Of a DNA stretch of 64,000 nt, positions 54,142-62,447 are shown piece after piece. Location of the stretch: positions 186,001 to 250,000 of the forward strand of contig JAQDDS010000001.1 of the NCBI GenBank assembly GCA_027665725.1, written 5' to 3'. The position numbers and the translations under genes are program-made. Each line of letters begins with the position of its first letter. Positions within the stretch are counted from its first letter, which is position 1. A model generated the notes under the pieces. It was given only the letters and a program-made list of their open reading frames with translations. It was not told where the DNA came from and searched no databases. The stretch is from Streptococcaceae bacterium AF77-01CM03A (GTDB lineage: Bacteria; Bacillota; Bacilli; Lactobacillales; Streptococcaceae).

Positions 54142-54948
54142 TTATTGTTTACTGAAATCGTAGTCTTTAACAATTTCGATACTATCGATAGTGATAGCAG
54201 TAGTTGGTTTGTCTTTTTCGTCTTTTTCAGCTTTGGCGATTTTATCTACTACGTCCATCCCATCAATTACTTGACCAAAGACGGGGTGTTTCCCATCTAG
54301 AGTAGGATTTCCACCTTCTTTGTAGGCTTCGATAATTTTCTTAGGATAGCTACTTGTAGGAAGTTTAGATGAATAGTCTGTTGTACTTTGGTTAATGAAG
54401 AATTGGCTACCATTTGAATTTGGTTGACCAGTATTGGCCATAGATAGAGAACCACGGATATTATAGAGATATGGAGAAATTTCATTTTTAAAACCTGTTC
54501 CAGTATCCTTGGTATTATCCTTACCATGCCAGATAGATTGGCCTCCCGTACCATTTCCTTTTGGATCTCCACCTTGAATCATAAAGCCATCTATTACACG
54601 ATGGAAGGTAACGCCATTGTAGTAACCTTCTTTAGCGTGAGTTAGGAAATTTTCAACTGCTAGAGGAGCTAACTTTGGAAAGAGTTTGATACGAATATCA
54701 CCTTGACTTGTGTGAAGGATAGCTTCAGCCTCATCTTCAGCTACTTCCTTAGAAAGTTGAGGGAAGTTAGCATTTTCATTTGTTAAGGCGTCTTTCAAAT
54801 CTTTTTCTGCTTGAGTAGCGGCTTTAGAACTTTCTTCAGCAGCAATTTTAGAATCTACGTAATCATCACCACGAAGAGCACGTTGGATGCTTGTACATCC
54901 ACCAAGAGCAAAAGTTGAAATGAGTAGTAGTGTAGCTAATTTTTTCAT
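54142..54948 (-). CDS. slrA: Lipoprotein cyclophilin-type peptidyl-prolyl isomerase SlrA
   Basis: 268-aa surface lipoprotein. The signal peptide ends in lipobox LGGC with acylated Cys18. A Glu/Ala-rich helical linker (about residues 25-75) leads to a cyclophilin domain (about 85-262) with [23 protein letters not shown] and [14 protein letters not shown]. It catalyses proline isomerisation in extracellular proteins; the pneumococcal homologue SlrA is a colonisation factor. The start MKKLATLLL has RBS GAAAGGAA; a longer frame upstream lacks one. Confidence 0.93.
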   Translation of the reverse strand: MKKLATLLLISTFALGGCTSIQRALRGDDYVDSKIAAEESSKAATQAEKDLKDALTNENANFPQLSKEVAEDEAEAILHTSQGDIRIKLFPKLAPLAVENFLTHAKEGYYNGVTFHRVIDGFMIQGGDPKGNGTGGQSIWHGKDNTKDTGTGFKNEISPYLYNIRGSLSMANTGQPNSNGSQFFINQSTTDYSSKLPTSSYPKKIIEAYKEGGNPTLDGKHPVFGQVIDGMDVVDKIAKAEKDEKDKPTTAITIDSIEIVKDYDFSKQ

Positions 54949-55066
54949 GTTATTCCTTTCAAAATTCATTTCTACCATTGTACCGTAAAAGAAAGGGGAT
55001 TTCAAATGTAAGTGGTTGGTGTACATATAAGTCACTGGAAAAATGATGGTACGAAATTTCTACAGT

Positions 55067-55094
55067 CAAAAAAATCAACCAGCTTTGGTTGATT
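55067..55094 (-). terminator. Terminator of the truncated SAP-like gene
   Basis: 8-bp perfect stem AATCAACC / GGTTGATT, AAAGCT loop, then seven Ts on the minus strand. Confidence 0.8.
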
Positions 55095-55431
55095 AAAGAT
55101 TCTTTTTAGGATGGAGGTCAATGATTACTTGATGGTCTTTGAGAGCTTGTTCACCTTTTGGAGTTAGTTTATAGCCACGAATCGAAAAGCGGTTAGCTAA
55201 TTCTTCTTCTGAAAAATGATCATGAAGTGCTTGATTCAATTCGGTGGCCTTCATCTTGGAGAGTCCAGTAACACCCTTCTTTTTAAGGATACTCTTTTTC
55301 ATAGTAGCATTTAGATGGTAAAGCGAGTCAAAGGCGGTTTCGATAATAGCATATCCTTTTTCAACAAGCGTATCTAAATGTTTTGGGATATCAATGCCAT
55401 AAGAATTACTATATTTTAAAAGAGCACATTT
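55093..55431 (-). pseudogene. 5'-truncated SAP-like gene
   Basis: The last 69 codons form an ORF from ATG at 55302 (MKKSILKKKG...DLHPKKNL). The same frame stays open for 43 codons upstream with coding-like content (NSYGIDIPKHLDTLVEK then GYAIIETAFDSLYHL), ending at a TGA at 55432-55434 with no ATG, GTG or TTG start. The KKKGVTGLSKMKATELNQAL segment resembles a SAP-like helix-extended-helix motif, and FSIRGYKLTPKGEQAL resembles the winged C-terminus of small streptococcal proteins. Best read as the 3' remnant of a longer gene; the short ORF could still be translated. Confidence 0.6.
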
Positions 55432-55501
55432 TCAAAGGATTTTTTCTTTTGGCTTCAATTCCTAATTAATCAATGAACTTAATGCTAGGTCTCGAAAAGA
55501 A

Positions 55502-55726
55502 TTATGCTTCCTCTTTCTGTCTGAGTTCAAAGAGGTCTTCTACTTTCAGATTAAAAACTTGAGCAATTTTAAGAGCCATTTCCAGCGAAGGATTGTAACG
55601 ATTATTTTCCAAGTGTAGAATTGTCTCGCGTCGCATGCCGATGAGGTCGGCTAACTCCTGCTGGGTCATGCCTGTGGACTCACGAACAGATTTGAGATTA
55701 GTAATAATCTTGCTTTCTTTGGCCAT
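55502..55726 (-). CDS. Xre-family HTH regulator, 74 aa
   Basis: Almost the whole protein is one helix-turn-helix (TGMTQQELADLIGMRRETIL then HLENNRYNPSLEMAL), similar to the small YozG/Cro-like regulators paired with membrane proteins. RBS GGAGAGG overlaps the 3' end of the membrane-protein gene, 2 nt upstream. Likely binds the 18-bp palindrome at 56354-56371 to autoregulate the pair; this is inference. Confidence 0.88.
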   Translation of the reverse strand: MAKESKIITNLKSVRESTGMTQQELADLIGMRRETILHLENNRYNPSLEMALKIAQVFNLKVEDLFELRQKEEA

Positions 55727-55728
55727 GC

Positions 55729-56325
55729 TTATCCTCTCCGTTCCAAGATAAAATAGACAACCGCAAAGATTAAAATCAAGGCAGCTATGCTAATAAAGAT
55801 CTGGCCCATGTAAAGCGTGAGAGACCCTATATATCCAATGCTAACTGCTAGGATCATCAGTGCACCTAGCATAAAAACAAACATCAAGCTAGCTGCCTTT
55901 GCTAAATTAGCATAAAAGCGTTCGTCCGGAGTTTCCTTGACATTTTTTAAAGAGAAAAAACCAAATAGAATCACTTCAATAACGAGGATAATTCCGAAAC
56001 TCCATTCTTTAATACCAGAACTTACGCTAGGGGTTGCAACCCAAAGCCCTACTGTATAAAAAATGCTTGCTGCAAACACAAGTATCGTGTAAAGCTTAAC
56101 AGACAAGTCGAAAATAATCTTTCCCTTACCTTTCTGACTTTTATGAGGCCATGGTTTCATATGTAGCCAGCCCCAAATAGCTATAATTTGACCTAACACT
56201 GAAATACCAGTAATAACTAACTTGGGTCCCCAACTAAGATTAGAACCAAATAAAACAATAAAATCAATAAAGAGAGCTACGGCAATCATTGCAATGAGGC
56301 CACGCATTTTTTGACTTTTTTTCAT
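55729..56325 (-). CDS. Six-TM membrane protein paired with the HTH regulator
   Basis: 198 aa with about six TM helices (about residues 10-28, 34-52, 75-95, 103-122, 140-162, 168-192) and a conserved-looking cytoplasmic KNVKETPDERFYANLAKAAS near residue 124. That last segment is typical of the membrane halves of small HTH/membrane-protein operons in Firmicutes. I do not recognise a function. First gene of the pair, with RBS AAGGAG and the palindromic promoter region upstream. Confidence 0.72.
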   Translation of the reverse strand: MKKSQKMRGLIAMIAVALFIDFIVLFGSNLSWGPKLVITGISVLGQIIAIWGWLHMKPWPHKSQKGKGKIIFDLSVKLYTILVFAASIFYTVGLWVATPSVSSGIKEWSFGIILVIEVILFGFFSLKNVKETPDERFYANLAKAASLMFVFMLGALMILAVSIGYIGSLTLYMGQIFISIAALILIFAVVYFILERRG

Positions 56326-56342
56326 GATAGACTCCTTTTTGT

Positions 56343-56371
56343 ATTATAAATATATAACATTTAAATGTTAT
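56343..56371 (-). promoter_or_regulatory. Promoter and palindromic operator of the HTH/membrane-protein pair
   Basis: A perfect 18-bp palindrome ATAACATTTAAATGTTAT (56354-56371) overlaps the -35 position of a minus-strand promoter whose -10 TATAAT is at 56343-56348. TTATAAATATAT occurs as direct repeats at 56344-56355 and 56373-56384, one helical-turn multiple (29 bp) apart. Confidence 0.6.
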
Positions 56372-56384
56372 GTTATAAATATAT

Positions 56385-56790
56385 CACACTTAAATTTAGA
56401 AAGCAAGAATTTTATGTGTCAATGTGGTAATTATTTGAAAAAATTTTTTAATTAAAGACCTCGCTAGTCAAACAACTAAAGAATTCTTTGAAGCAATGCA
56501 TCTGATTTGGTTTGGATAGTTTCGTTAATAATATTTGATGATAAAGAATTTTTGGAAAATCTAGATACTGTATGAATCTCTGCTTTTTCTTAGACTGTTA
56601 TAAAGTCTGTCAGAATAAGCTTTGTAAGTGTAAAAGTTAATTTTTACAGAAGTGAAGTAAGCATTCAATACGAATCAATACATAAGAAAAACTCTGATTT
56701 CAAGCGTTTTTTCTTTTTTCAATTTTAATACATTTCACTATATTTCAGTCCAATCTCTACCTTCTTATCTATACTTTGATGGAGCTGAAG
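56385..56790. other. Gene-free AT-rich scar with partial repeat A
   Basis: No intact gene. A short coding-like relic (TTKEFFEAMHLIWFG, near 56470-56520) ends in stops. A 60-bp segment at 56591-56650 is about 88% identical by eye to 61560-61619, upstream of the second long repeat. The rest shows nothing I can assign. Confidence 0.6.
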
Positions 56791-56842
56791 TTGACATCTA
56801 CAAAGGTTAATGTTAGAATACATTCAAAAATATATTTGAATG
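56791..56842 (+). promoter_or_regulatory. cadDX promoter and CadX operator
   Basis: Near-consensus promoter: -35 TTGACA (56791-56796), 17-bp spacer, -10 TAGAAT (56814-56819). Immediately after the -10 lies the inverted repeat CATTCAAA-N6-TTTGAATG (56821-56842), the form of operators bound by ArsR/CadC-type repressors. The position over the transcription start explains metal-relieved repression. Confidence 0.78.
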
Positions 56843-56851
56843 AGGTGTTTT

Positions 56852-57466
56852 ATGATTCAAAATATTGTTACTTCAATAATCCTGTATTCTGGGACAGCCG
56901 TGGACTTACTTATTATCCTAATGTTATTTTTTGCCAAAAGAAAAAGCAGAAAGGACATCATTAACATCTATTTAGGACAATTTCTAGGCTCTGTTAGTCT
57001 AATATTGCTAAGTTTACTTTTTGCATTTGTCTTAAATTATATTCCTAGTAAAGAGATTTTAGGTTTGCTCGGTTTGATTCCAATTTTCCTAGGACTCAAA
57101 GTTTTACTTTTAGGAGATTCTGATGGAGAAGCTATTGCAAAAGATGGTTTGCGCAAAGATGATAAAAACCTGATTTTTCTAGTCGCTATGATTACTTTTG
57201 CAAGTTGTGGTGCTGACAATATTGGTGTTTTTGTCCCATATTTTATTACCTTAAATTTAGCGAATTTGATAGTGGCTTTACTTACCTTTCTAGTCATGAT
57301 TTATCTCTTGGTTTTTTCTGCCCAAAAATTGGCACAAGTCCCTTCTGTTGGAGAAACTTTGGAAAAATATAGCAGATGGTTTATTGCCGTTGTTTATTTA
57401 GGATTGGGGATGTATATCCTGATTGAAAACAACAGCTTTAACATACTAAGGACTGTGTTCGGCTAG
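56852..57466 (+). CDS. cadD: Cadmium resistance transporter CadD
   Basis: 204-aa membrane protein with about five or six TM helices. Family features are TSIILYSGTAVDLLIILMLFF at the N-terminus, the polar TFASCGADNIGVFVPYF near residue 112 with the Cys and Asp likely to bind metal, and a C-terminal YLGLGMYILIE. It exports Cd2+ and possibly Zn2+. ATG at 56852 is chosen for GAGGTG at proper spacing; ATG at 56840 lies inside the operator repeat. Followed by its regulator 11 nt later. Confidence 0.9.
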   Translation: MIQNIVTSIILYSGTAVDLLIILMLFFAKRKSRKDIINIYLGQFLGSVSLILLSLLFAFVLNYIPSKEILGLLGLIPIFLGLKVLLLGDSDGEAIAKDGLRKDDKNLIFLVAMITFASCGADNIGVFVPYFITLNLANLIVALLTFLVMIYLLVFSAQKLAQVPSVGETLEKYSRWFIAVVYLGLGMYILIENNSFNILRTVFG

Positions 57467-57477
57467 GAGAAAAAATT

Positions 57478-57816
57478 ATGAAAAAAGATAGTATATGCCA
57501 AGTGAATATTATAAATCAACAAAATGTTACAACCGCAACGAACTACCTTGAAAAGGAAAAAGTCCAAAAATCACTTCGTATTTTATCAAAGTTTACCGAT
57601 AATAAACAGATAAATATCATCTTTTATCTCCTTGCTGTTGAAGAACTCTGTGTCTGTGATATAGCCTGTTTACTAAATCTCAGTATGGCATCTGCCTCCC
57701 ACCATCTTCGTAAACTAGCCAATCAAAACATCTTGGATACTAGAAGAGAGGGGAAAATTATATATTATTTTATAAAAGATGAGGAAATCAAAGACTTTTT
57801 TAATCAACTAGGATAA
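57478..57816 (+). CDS. cadX: ArsR-type metal-sensing repressor CadX/CadC
   Basis: 112-aa winged-HTH repressor. The metal-site motif ELCVCDIACLL near residue 60 supplies the paired cysteines, with an N-terminal Cys (SICQV, residue 7), as in CadC-type Cd/Pb/Zn sensors. The recognition helix is SMASASHHLRKLANQNI, and the wing REGKIIYYFI follows. It should bind the inverted repeat in front of cadD and release it when metal binds. Confidence 0.9.
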   Translation: MKKDSICQVNIINQQNVTTATNYLEKEKVQKSLRILSKFTDNKQINIIFYLLAVEELCVCDIACLLNLSMASASHHLRKLANQNILDTRREGKIIYYFIKDEEIKDFFNQLG

Positions 57817-57861
57817 CAACTATTTTTACTACTTTACCATGATTATATATAGGACTTATCT

Positions 57862-57996
57862 ATGAAATTTTTTGATGAAAATTACTCACAAGAAATACCT
57901 ACTCGTATCAAATGTTTAAGAAAAAAGTATAATTTAAAGCAAAGCGACCTAGGTAATGCAGGTCAAGTTAGCCAAGTTGAAAAGGAAGGAATTTGA
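57862..57996 (+). pseudogene. Truncated Xre-type HTH gene fragment
   Basis: 44-codon ORF (MKFFDENYSQEIPTRIKCLR... to EKEGI) with the first half of a Cro/Xre HTH (IKCLRKKYNLKQSDLG). The helix pair is followed by GNAGQVSQVEKEG and then a stop exactly where TMEM175-like coding begins. Probably the 5' remnant of a longer regulator cut by a deletion or insertion at about 57990. Confidence 0.6.
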
Positions 57997-58350
57997 AAGA
58001 ATTTGTATCTTTTATTTTTTGTTTCATTTATGCCCTATGCTACTGGAATCGTTAGTAGTCATTTCATGAATCATACGGCACAGCTCTTTTATGGACTGAT
58101 CGTTATTGTTTCAACGGTAGCAAATTGGTTTTTACATAAAGTAATTGATAAACCCAATATAGATCAGAAAGAATTACTTGAAGCTACCGCACAATATAGA
58201 AAGTTATTGATACCTGACCTAATAATTAAAGGAGTGGGATTGATTCTATCCTTAATTCTCTATCCTCCGATTATGATGTATAGTGTTTTAATTGCGGCAT
58301 TTTACATCATAACTTTAAAAACACTATCCGAAAAAAGAGTGAATAACTAA
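57997..58350 (+). pseudogene. 3' half of a TMEM175-family gene
   Basis: The frame opens right after the TGA of the HTH fragment and reads KNLYLLFFVSFMPYATGIVS then HFMNHTAQLFYGLIVI, the second half of a TMEM175/DUF1211 channel-like domain (from the NLxLLFF helix through the last TMs). No own start except an internal TTG; the first three helices are missing. A matching 5' half lies 4 kb downstream at 62145. Confidence 0.72.
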
Positions 58351-58392
58351 AAAACGGTGACCAAAGTTAGGTGTATTATTTTAATGCTTAGA

Positions 58393-58620
58393 GACCTAAA
58401 CTATTCCCCTATTTTAAAAATATTGATTCAGATTTTATGAAATTAAAAAGTAGATATTGTTCAGAAAATCCTTGATATTACGCTGTTTTTAGTCCAACTG
58501 AAATCCATACTTTCCAAACTAGGCTTGAAAAAGGCCCGTAAAGCGTCACAATTTAGTAAACGTTAAAACTTATTTACATTTATTAAAAGCATTTCGTATC
58601 AAAAATACGAGATGCTTTTT
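58393..58620 (+). repeat. 228-bp direct repeat, copy 1 (segment B)
   Basis: Aligns over its whole 228 bp with 61618-61845, about 90% identity by eye and no length difference. It contains an open 3' coding remnant ending LVQLKSILSKLGLKKARKA then SQFSKR and stop, and a terminator hairpin. Confidence 0.85.
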
Positions 58621-58621
58621 T
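58585..58621 (+). terminator. Terminator inside repeat B, copy 1
   Basis: Stem AAAGCATTTCGTAT / ATACGAGATGCTTT (one G-U pair), short A loop, T run. Confidence 0.8.
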
Positions 58622-58631
58622 CTAGCTTAAT

Positions 58632-59000
58632 TTTACAAATTGGATTTTGAAGGACACCATGGACCTATTTTCAAGTTGATAACGACTACAAATTTGTTCT
58701 GGAGACCATGAAGATTGTAATCGCTCTTTAATTTCCTACTTCAATTCACAGGAGTCTAACTCGATTTTCTTCCCTTCTACTTCGCCAATTGTTCATTGTG
58801 TGTTTGTGCTGCTTGTGCAGAGTAAGTGTCATTACCACACTTAATTCTCTTGAGAAGGTTGATTTGTGAACGCCTAATTTTCTAGCTATTTGGCAGGGTT
58901 TGAGACCTAATTCTAGGTAAGTCTCTATCTTAATTCGCTCAATTATGGTAATATGATGGTAGCTTATAGATTTCTCCCGTGTTCTGTTTAGTGTGGTTAC
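58632..59000 (-). pseudogene. IS30-family transposase remnant
   Basis: Minus-strand translation gives HHITIIERIKIETYLELGLK followed by PCQIARKLGVHKSTFSREL, the N-terminal HTH of an IS30-family transposase. After a frameshift come RCGNDTYSAQAAQTHNEQLA and later IKERLQSSWSPEQICSRYQL. Coding is lost after MVSFK, so the DDE catalytic domain is absent. The start codon position reads GTA. It directly abuts repeat B. Inactive. Confidence 0.8.
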
Positions 59001-59103
59001 TTACAGTTTACACGAGATTGGGCTCTATGAGTTTTTTGTTGCACTATATTTTACCATTTATCAAATATAAAAAAGTAAGCTCAGAAAATCTCTGAGCTTA
59101 TTC

Positions 59104-61350
59104 TCATATCTCTCCAAACAACTTCCGTAAAATTTTCGGTGTGATACGTTGTCCTGGCCCTACGTAAGTATAGGCGTGCAGGTACATGGCAGGATTGAAG
59201 TTGAGTTCGATACAGGTGCAATTTGGTAGCTCCTTACTAGCAGGCTTGGTGTAGTCTGGGATAATCAAATCGACTCCACAGGCCCAAGCCCCCATAGCAG
59301 TCGCCATATCGGCAGCTAGTTGTTTGTAACTCTCGCCCATCTGGTCAGTCATGTCAATGGAGTCGCCTCCAGTTGAGATATTAGAATTACCACGCAGAAA
59401 GGTTTGGCTACCTTTAGGCAAGACTGTATCAGGTGTGTAACCCTGCTGTTCCAACATGAGTAATTCAATATCACCCAGATTGATGATTTCAAGAGGTGAG
59501 CGATGGTCGCGACCACGCAGAGGGTCTTGGTTTTTCTTTTCGACTAATTCTCGGATGCTTGAGCTTCCGTCACCTACGACATTGGCCGCGACGCGGAGCA
59601 GGACAGCCTCGCATTTTCCATCCAAGATAAAGAAACGGTACTCGGTCCCTGCCACAAACTCCTCGACTAGCACATGGCTATCTTCCGAAAAGGCGATGTC
59701 TAGGGCTTTTTCATAGCCAGAAAGGCTAGCTGGCTCTTGGAAGATGGAAATGCCAAGACCGAAGTTGGTGGATTTGGGTTTGACAACAATAGCAGAGTTG
59801 GCTACTTGTCCGTAGTACCGCAAGGCATCGTCCTTGTTAGCAAATTCTGCTCCCGCAGGTACTGGAAAACCAGCCTTGTCCAAAATCTTTTTGGTCACAA
59901 CCTTATTAGCCATGGCCAGTGGAATTACGTAGTTATCTTTGGATGTCATGTTGCCATTTTTAATGTACTCCACATGGTCACCATGCCAGAGTTTGAGAAA
60001 TTGGTCTTCCTCATCTAAAATTTCTACGTTCAAGCCCAGCTGAATGGCGTCAAAGAGAATCATTTGGGTGGAGAGTTCCATGTTTTCATAGCCTTTGAGG
60101 GCATAAGGTGCTGTCCAAGCGTAGTCATGAAAGGCTTGTCCTTGTTGTTGGCCAAATTTTTCAAGGGACCCTTCTTCAACCTGCTCTGCTATTTTTCCAG
60201 AAAGGGTCAAACGTGGATCAAGAAGAGAGGCCTCCACCTTAGTGATAAGCTGGCTATAATAGTCATCTAGTCCAAAGTGAGCGACGATGTCCTTCATGGC
60301 TGTCACGATAGGTTTGGGGTCAGCCTCTTTAGGAAGTGGTGTGTGGGGATGGCTGAGAGCGATTTGGTTGTTGAGAGTAGCAGCTACTGCCAATTCTTCG
60401 TCGACTTGCTCCATGTCGTCTAGCCACAAGAGTGCGAGTGCAAAGAGGTGGGTGGTGTCTAGTGTTTCTTGGCTGATTGCCAGTGGCTCAAAGGGGTTGA
60501 GGTCAAAGTTGCGGAACTCTAGATAGGAGATGCCCTTAGTCAAAAAGTCCCGGCTAGTCTTAGCACCGCGTAAACGGATGGCAGAGTAAAATTCTTTTTC
60601 GGCGGACAGTTGCCCAGATCCAACAGCGTTTTCGATGTCGGTCACGTATTGCTCCAGTGAAGAGAAGGAAATGTGAACATTGGGGGCATTGACATAGCCG
60701 TAGTTGGAGTTACGAATCGACCGCACGCAACCAATTTCATCTGTCAAAAACCCTTTTTCTGCTAGCGGGCTTGCTCCGTAAAGGTAGGTCAAGAGCCAGC
60801 GATAACGCAAGAAGTTCTGAGCTAACTTGAGATAGAGGGCATTCTTGAAGGTCAGTAAATCGTCATAATCACTGACTTCAAAGAGCTGTTGGGTCAGATC
60901 TTTGCCGAGTTCAAAATTATAGTGAATTCCAGATATGGACTGGAGCAATTTGCCGTAGCGTTCTGCCAAACCAACTCGGTATTGATACTCGTAGTCACTT
61001 TCCAACTGGGCAATCTGAATCTCTTCTTCTACAATCACAGGTGGCATGGATAAAGGCCAAAGATATTCTGACTTATCCATTGAGCGAATAGCCACATCGG
61101 TGATGGCCCCGAGGAAGCGACGAGCTTCCGTGGTCGACTGTGCTACCGGTGTAATGAGCTCTAGTTGAGGTTCGCTATAATCTGTCTGGATATAGGGATG
61201 GAAACTGCGAGAACCCAATTTTTCAGGGTGTGGCGTTTGAGCGACACGGCCTTCAGTATTGATTCGTAGAGATTCGCGCTCCAGACCAAAGGTAGCTTGT
61301 AAGATGGGAGTATTTGGGGATAATTTTTGAAATACGTTTGATAGGTTCAT
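59104..61350 (-). CDS. gshF: Bifunctional glutamate-cysteine ligase / glutathione synthetase GshF
   Basis: 748-aa fusion enzyme making glutathione from Glu, Cys and Gly. The N-terminal gamma-glutamylcysteine ligase domain (about residues 1-450) begins with FGLERESLRIN and contains YLEFRNFDLNPFEP. The C-terminal ATP-grasp domain (about 490-748) has ILDKAGFPVPAG, VVKPKSTNFGLGISIF, VLVEEFVAGTEYRFFI and a metal-site CIELNFNPAMYLHAY. GC content is visibly higher than in the flanking scars. Many mitis-group relatives, including pneumococcus, lack gshF and import glutathione, so this copy is probably acquired. Confidence 0.96.
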   Translation of the reverse strand: MNLSNVFQKLSPNTPILQATFGLERESLRINTEGRVAQTPHPEKLGSRSFHPYIQTDYSEPQLELITPVAQSTTEARRFLGAITDVAIRSMDKSEYLWPLSMPPVIVEEEIQIAQLESDYEYQYRVGLAERYGKLLQSISGIHYNFELGKDLTQQLFEVSDYDDLLTFKNALYLKLAQNFLRYRWLLTYLYGASPLAEKGFLTDEIGCVRSIRNSNYGYVNAPNVHISFSSLEQYVTDIENAVGSGQLSAEKEFYSAIRLRGAKTSRDFLTKGISYLEFRNFDLNPFEPLAISQETLDTTHLFALALLWLDDMEQVDEELAVAATLNNQIALSHPHTPLPKEADPKPIVTAMKDIVAHFGLDDYYSQLITKVEASLLDPRLTLSGKIAEQVEEGSLEKFGQQQGQAFHDYAWTAPYALKGYENMELSTQMILFDAIQLGLNVEILDEEDQFLKLWHGDHVEYIKNGNMTSKDNYVIPLAMANKVVTKKILDKAGFPVPAGAEFANKDDALRYYGQVANSAIVVKPKSTNFGLGISIFQEPASLSGYEKALDIAFSEDSHVLVEEFVAGTEYRFFILDGKCEAVLLRVAANVVGDGSSSIRELVEKKNQDPLRGRDHRSPLEIINLGDIELLMLEQQGYTPDTVLPKGSQTFLRGNSNISTGGDSIDMTDQMGESYKQLAADMATAMGAWACGVDLIIPDYTKPASKELPNCTCIELNFNPAMYLHAYTYVGPGQRITPKILRKLFGEI

Positions 61351-61382
61351 GATTTGGCCTCGAAATAACTAGTTTCTCTATT

Positions 61383-61410
61383 ATTTTATCAGTTTGTTAA
61401 ATAAACTCAA
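61383..61410 (-). promoter_or_regulatory. Predicted gshF promoter
   Basis: Minus strand: -35 TTGAGT (61405-61410), 16-bp spacer, -10 TAAAAT (61383-61388), about 33 bp before the gshF start. Confidence 0.55.
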
Positions 61411-61559
61411 CTTTCTGCTACGGAGATGGAGAAGGAAATGCTCGGACGAATTGACTATTTACTTGCATTAAATATAAGCAAAAGCATTAGTAGAAGTATT
61501 GAAACTACACCTAATAGTTTTTTCCCCACACTCAATCTCTCACTTCTGTCTTTTTTTCG

Positions 61560-61845
61560 TAGACAGTTATAAAGTCGATCAGAATAAACCTTGTAAGTGT
61601 ATAAGTTAATTCTTACAGACCTAAACTATTCCCCTATTTAAAAAATAATGATTCATATTTTATGAAATTAATTAGTAGATATAGTTCTGAAAAGCCGTTA
61701 TATTACGCTGTTTTTAGTCCAACTGAAATCCATACTTTCCAAACCAGGCTTGAAAAAAGCTCGTAAAGCATCACAATTTAGTAAACGTTAAAACTTATTT
61801 AAACTTATTGAAAGCATTTCGTATCAAAAATACGGGATGCTTTTT
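61560..61845 (+). repeat. Repeat A+B, copy 2 (A 61560-61619, B 61618-61845)
   Basis: Segment B matches 58393-58620 along its full length. Segment A matches 56591-56650. Only here are A and B joined. The 3' coding remnant (LVQLKSILSKPGLKKARKA) and the terminator hairpin are conserved with scattered substitutions. Confidence 0.85.
61811..61845 (+). terminator. Terminator inside repeat B, copy 2
   Basis: Stem AAAGCATTTCGTAT / ATACGGGATGCTTT, A-rich loop, five Ts. Confidence 0.78.
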
Positions 61846-62144
61846 CTGTTCACCCCAAATTTTTGTAACTAGGTGATACTTGAAATTAATACAAATTTGG
61901 TTGTTTTTGATAAATCTAAGCAACACTACATGATGAAGTGAAAGGGGATGAATCTTTGATAGTATTCACTTATTGTGAAATATGATATATTTATTAATTA
62001 GATGGATGAATACTTCTAGAGTTAAATATAGTATAATAGGGACATACTTTTTGGTTTATTTTTGTTTGTAGTCGGATTATGAAAGAATATCCAATATTAT
62101 GCGATAAGATAGAATGTTACAAAAAAGAAAGGGGATGCAATCCG
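61846..62144. other. AT-rich gap with a possible promoter
   Basis: No gene is seen. TATAAT at 62032-62037 could be the -10 for the downstream cluster, but no good -35 lies 17 bp upstream. Confidence 0.4.
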
Positions 62145-62447
62145 ATGAAGAAAGACAGATTAATTGTATTGACAGATGCTGTTCTAGCAATTATTATGAC
62201 CATCTTGGTTTTAGAGTTAGAAAAACCAACAACACCAAGTCTTGAAGCTTTTTGGGATTTACGGCAAAATTTCTTTGCTTGTTTTCTTTCCTTTTTCTGG
62301 TTGGGATCGTTATGGATGGCACTAAACACATTATGGGAAAAGGTTGAGAAAATTTCCTCAGAAATTATTTGGTGGAATTTGTTTCTACTCTTGGAGCGGC
62401 AGGAGTTCTCTTTGGAGAATTTCATGCCATCCAAGATACCAGTCTGA
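62145..62447 (+). pseudogene. 5' half of a TMEM175-family gene
   Basis: From ATG 62145 (MKKDRLIVLTDAVLAIIMTI) the frame codes the first three helices of a TMEM175/DUF1211 protein (TDAVLAIIMTILVLEL; FWLGSLWMALNTLW) up to SSEIIWWNLFLL. It then runs out of family into an unrelated frame and stops at 62447. The lost part is the part present at 57997-58350. Confidence 0.72.

Noticed and set aside
58621..59040. Intact IS30 element
   Set aside because: Only the N-terminal part is present, with at least one frameshift and no catalytic domain; treated as a remnant.
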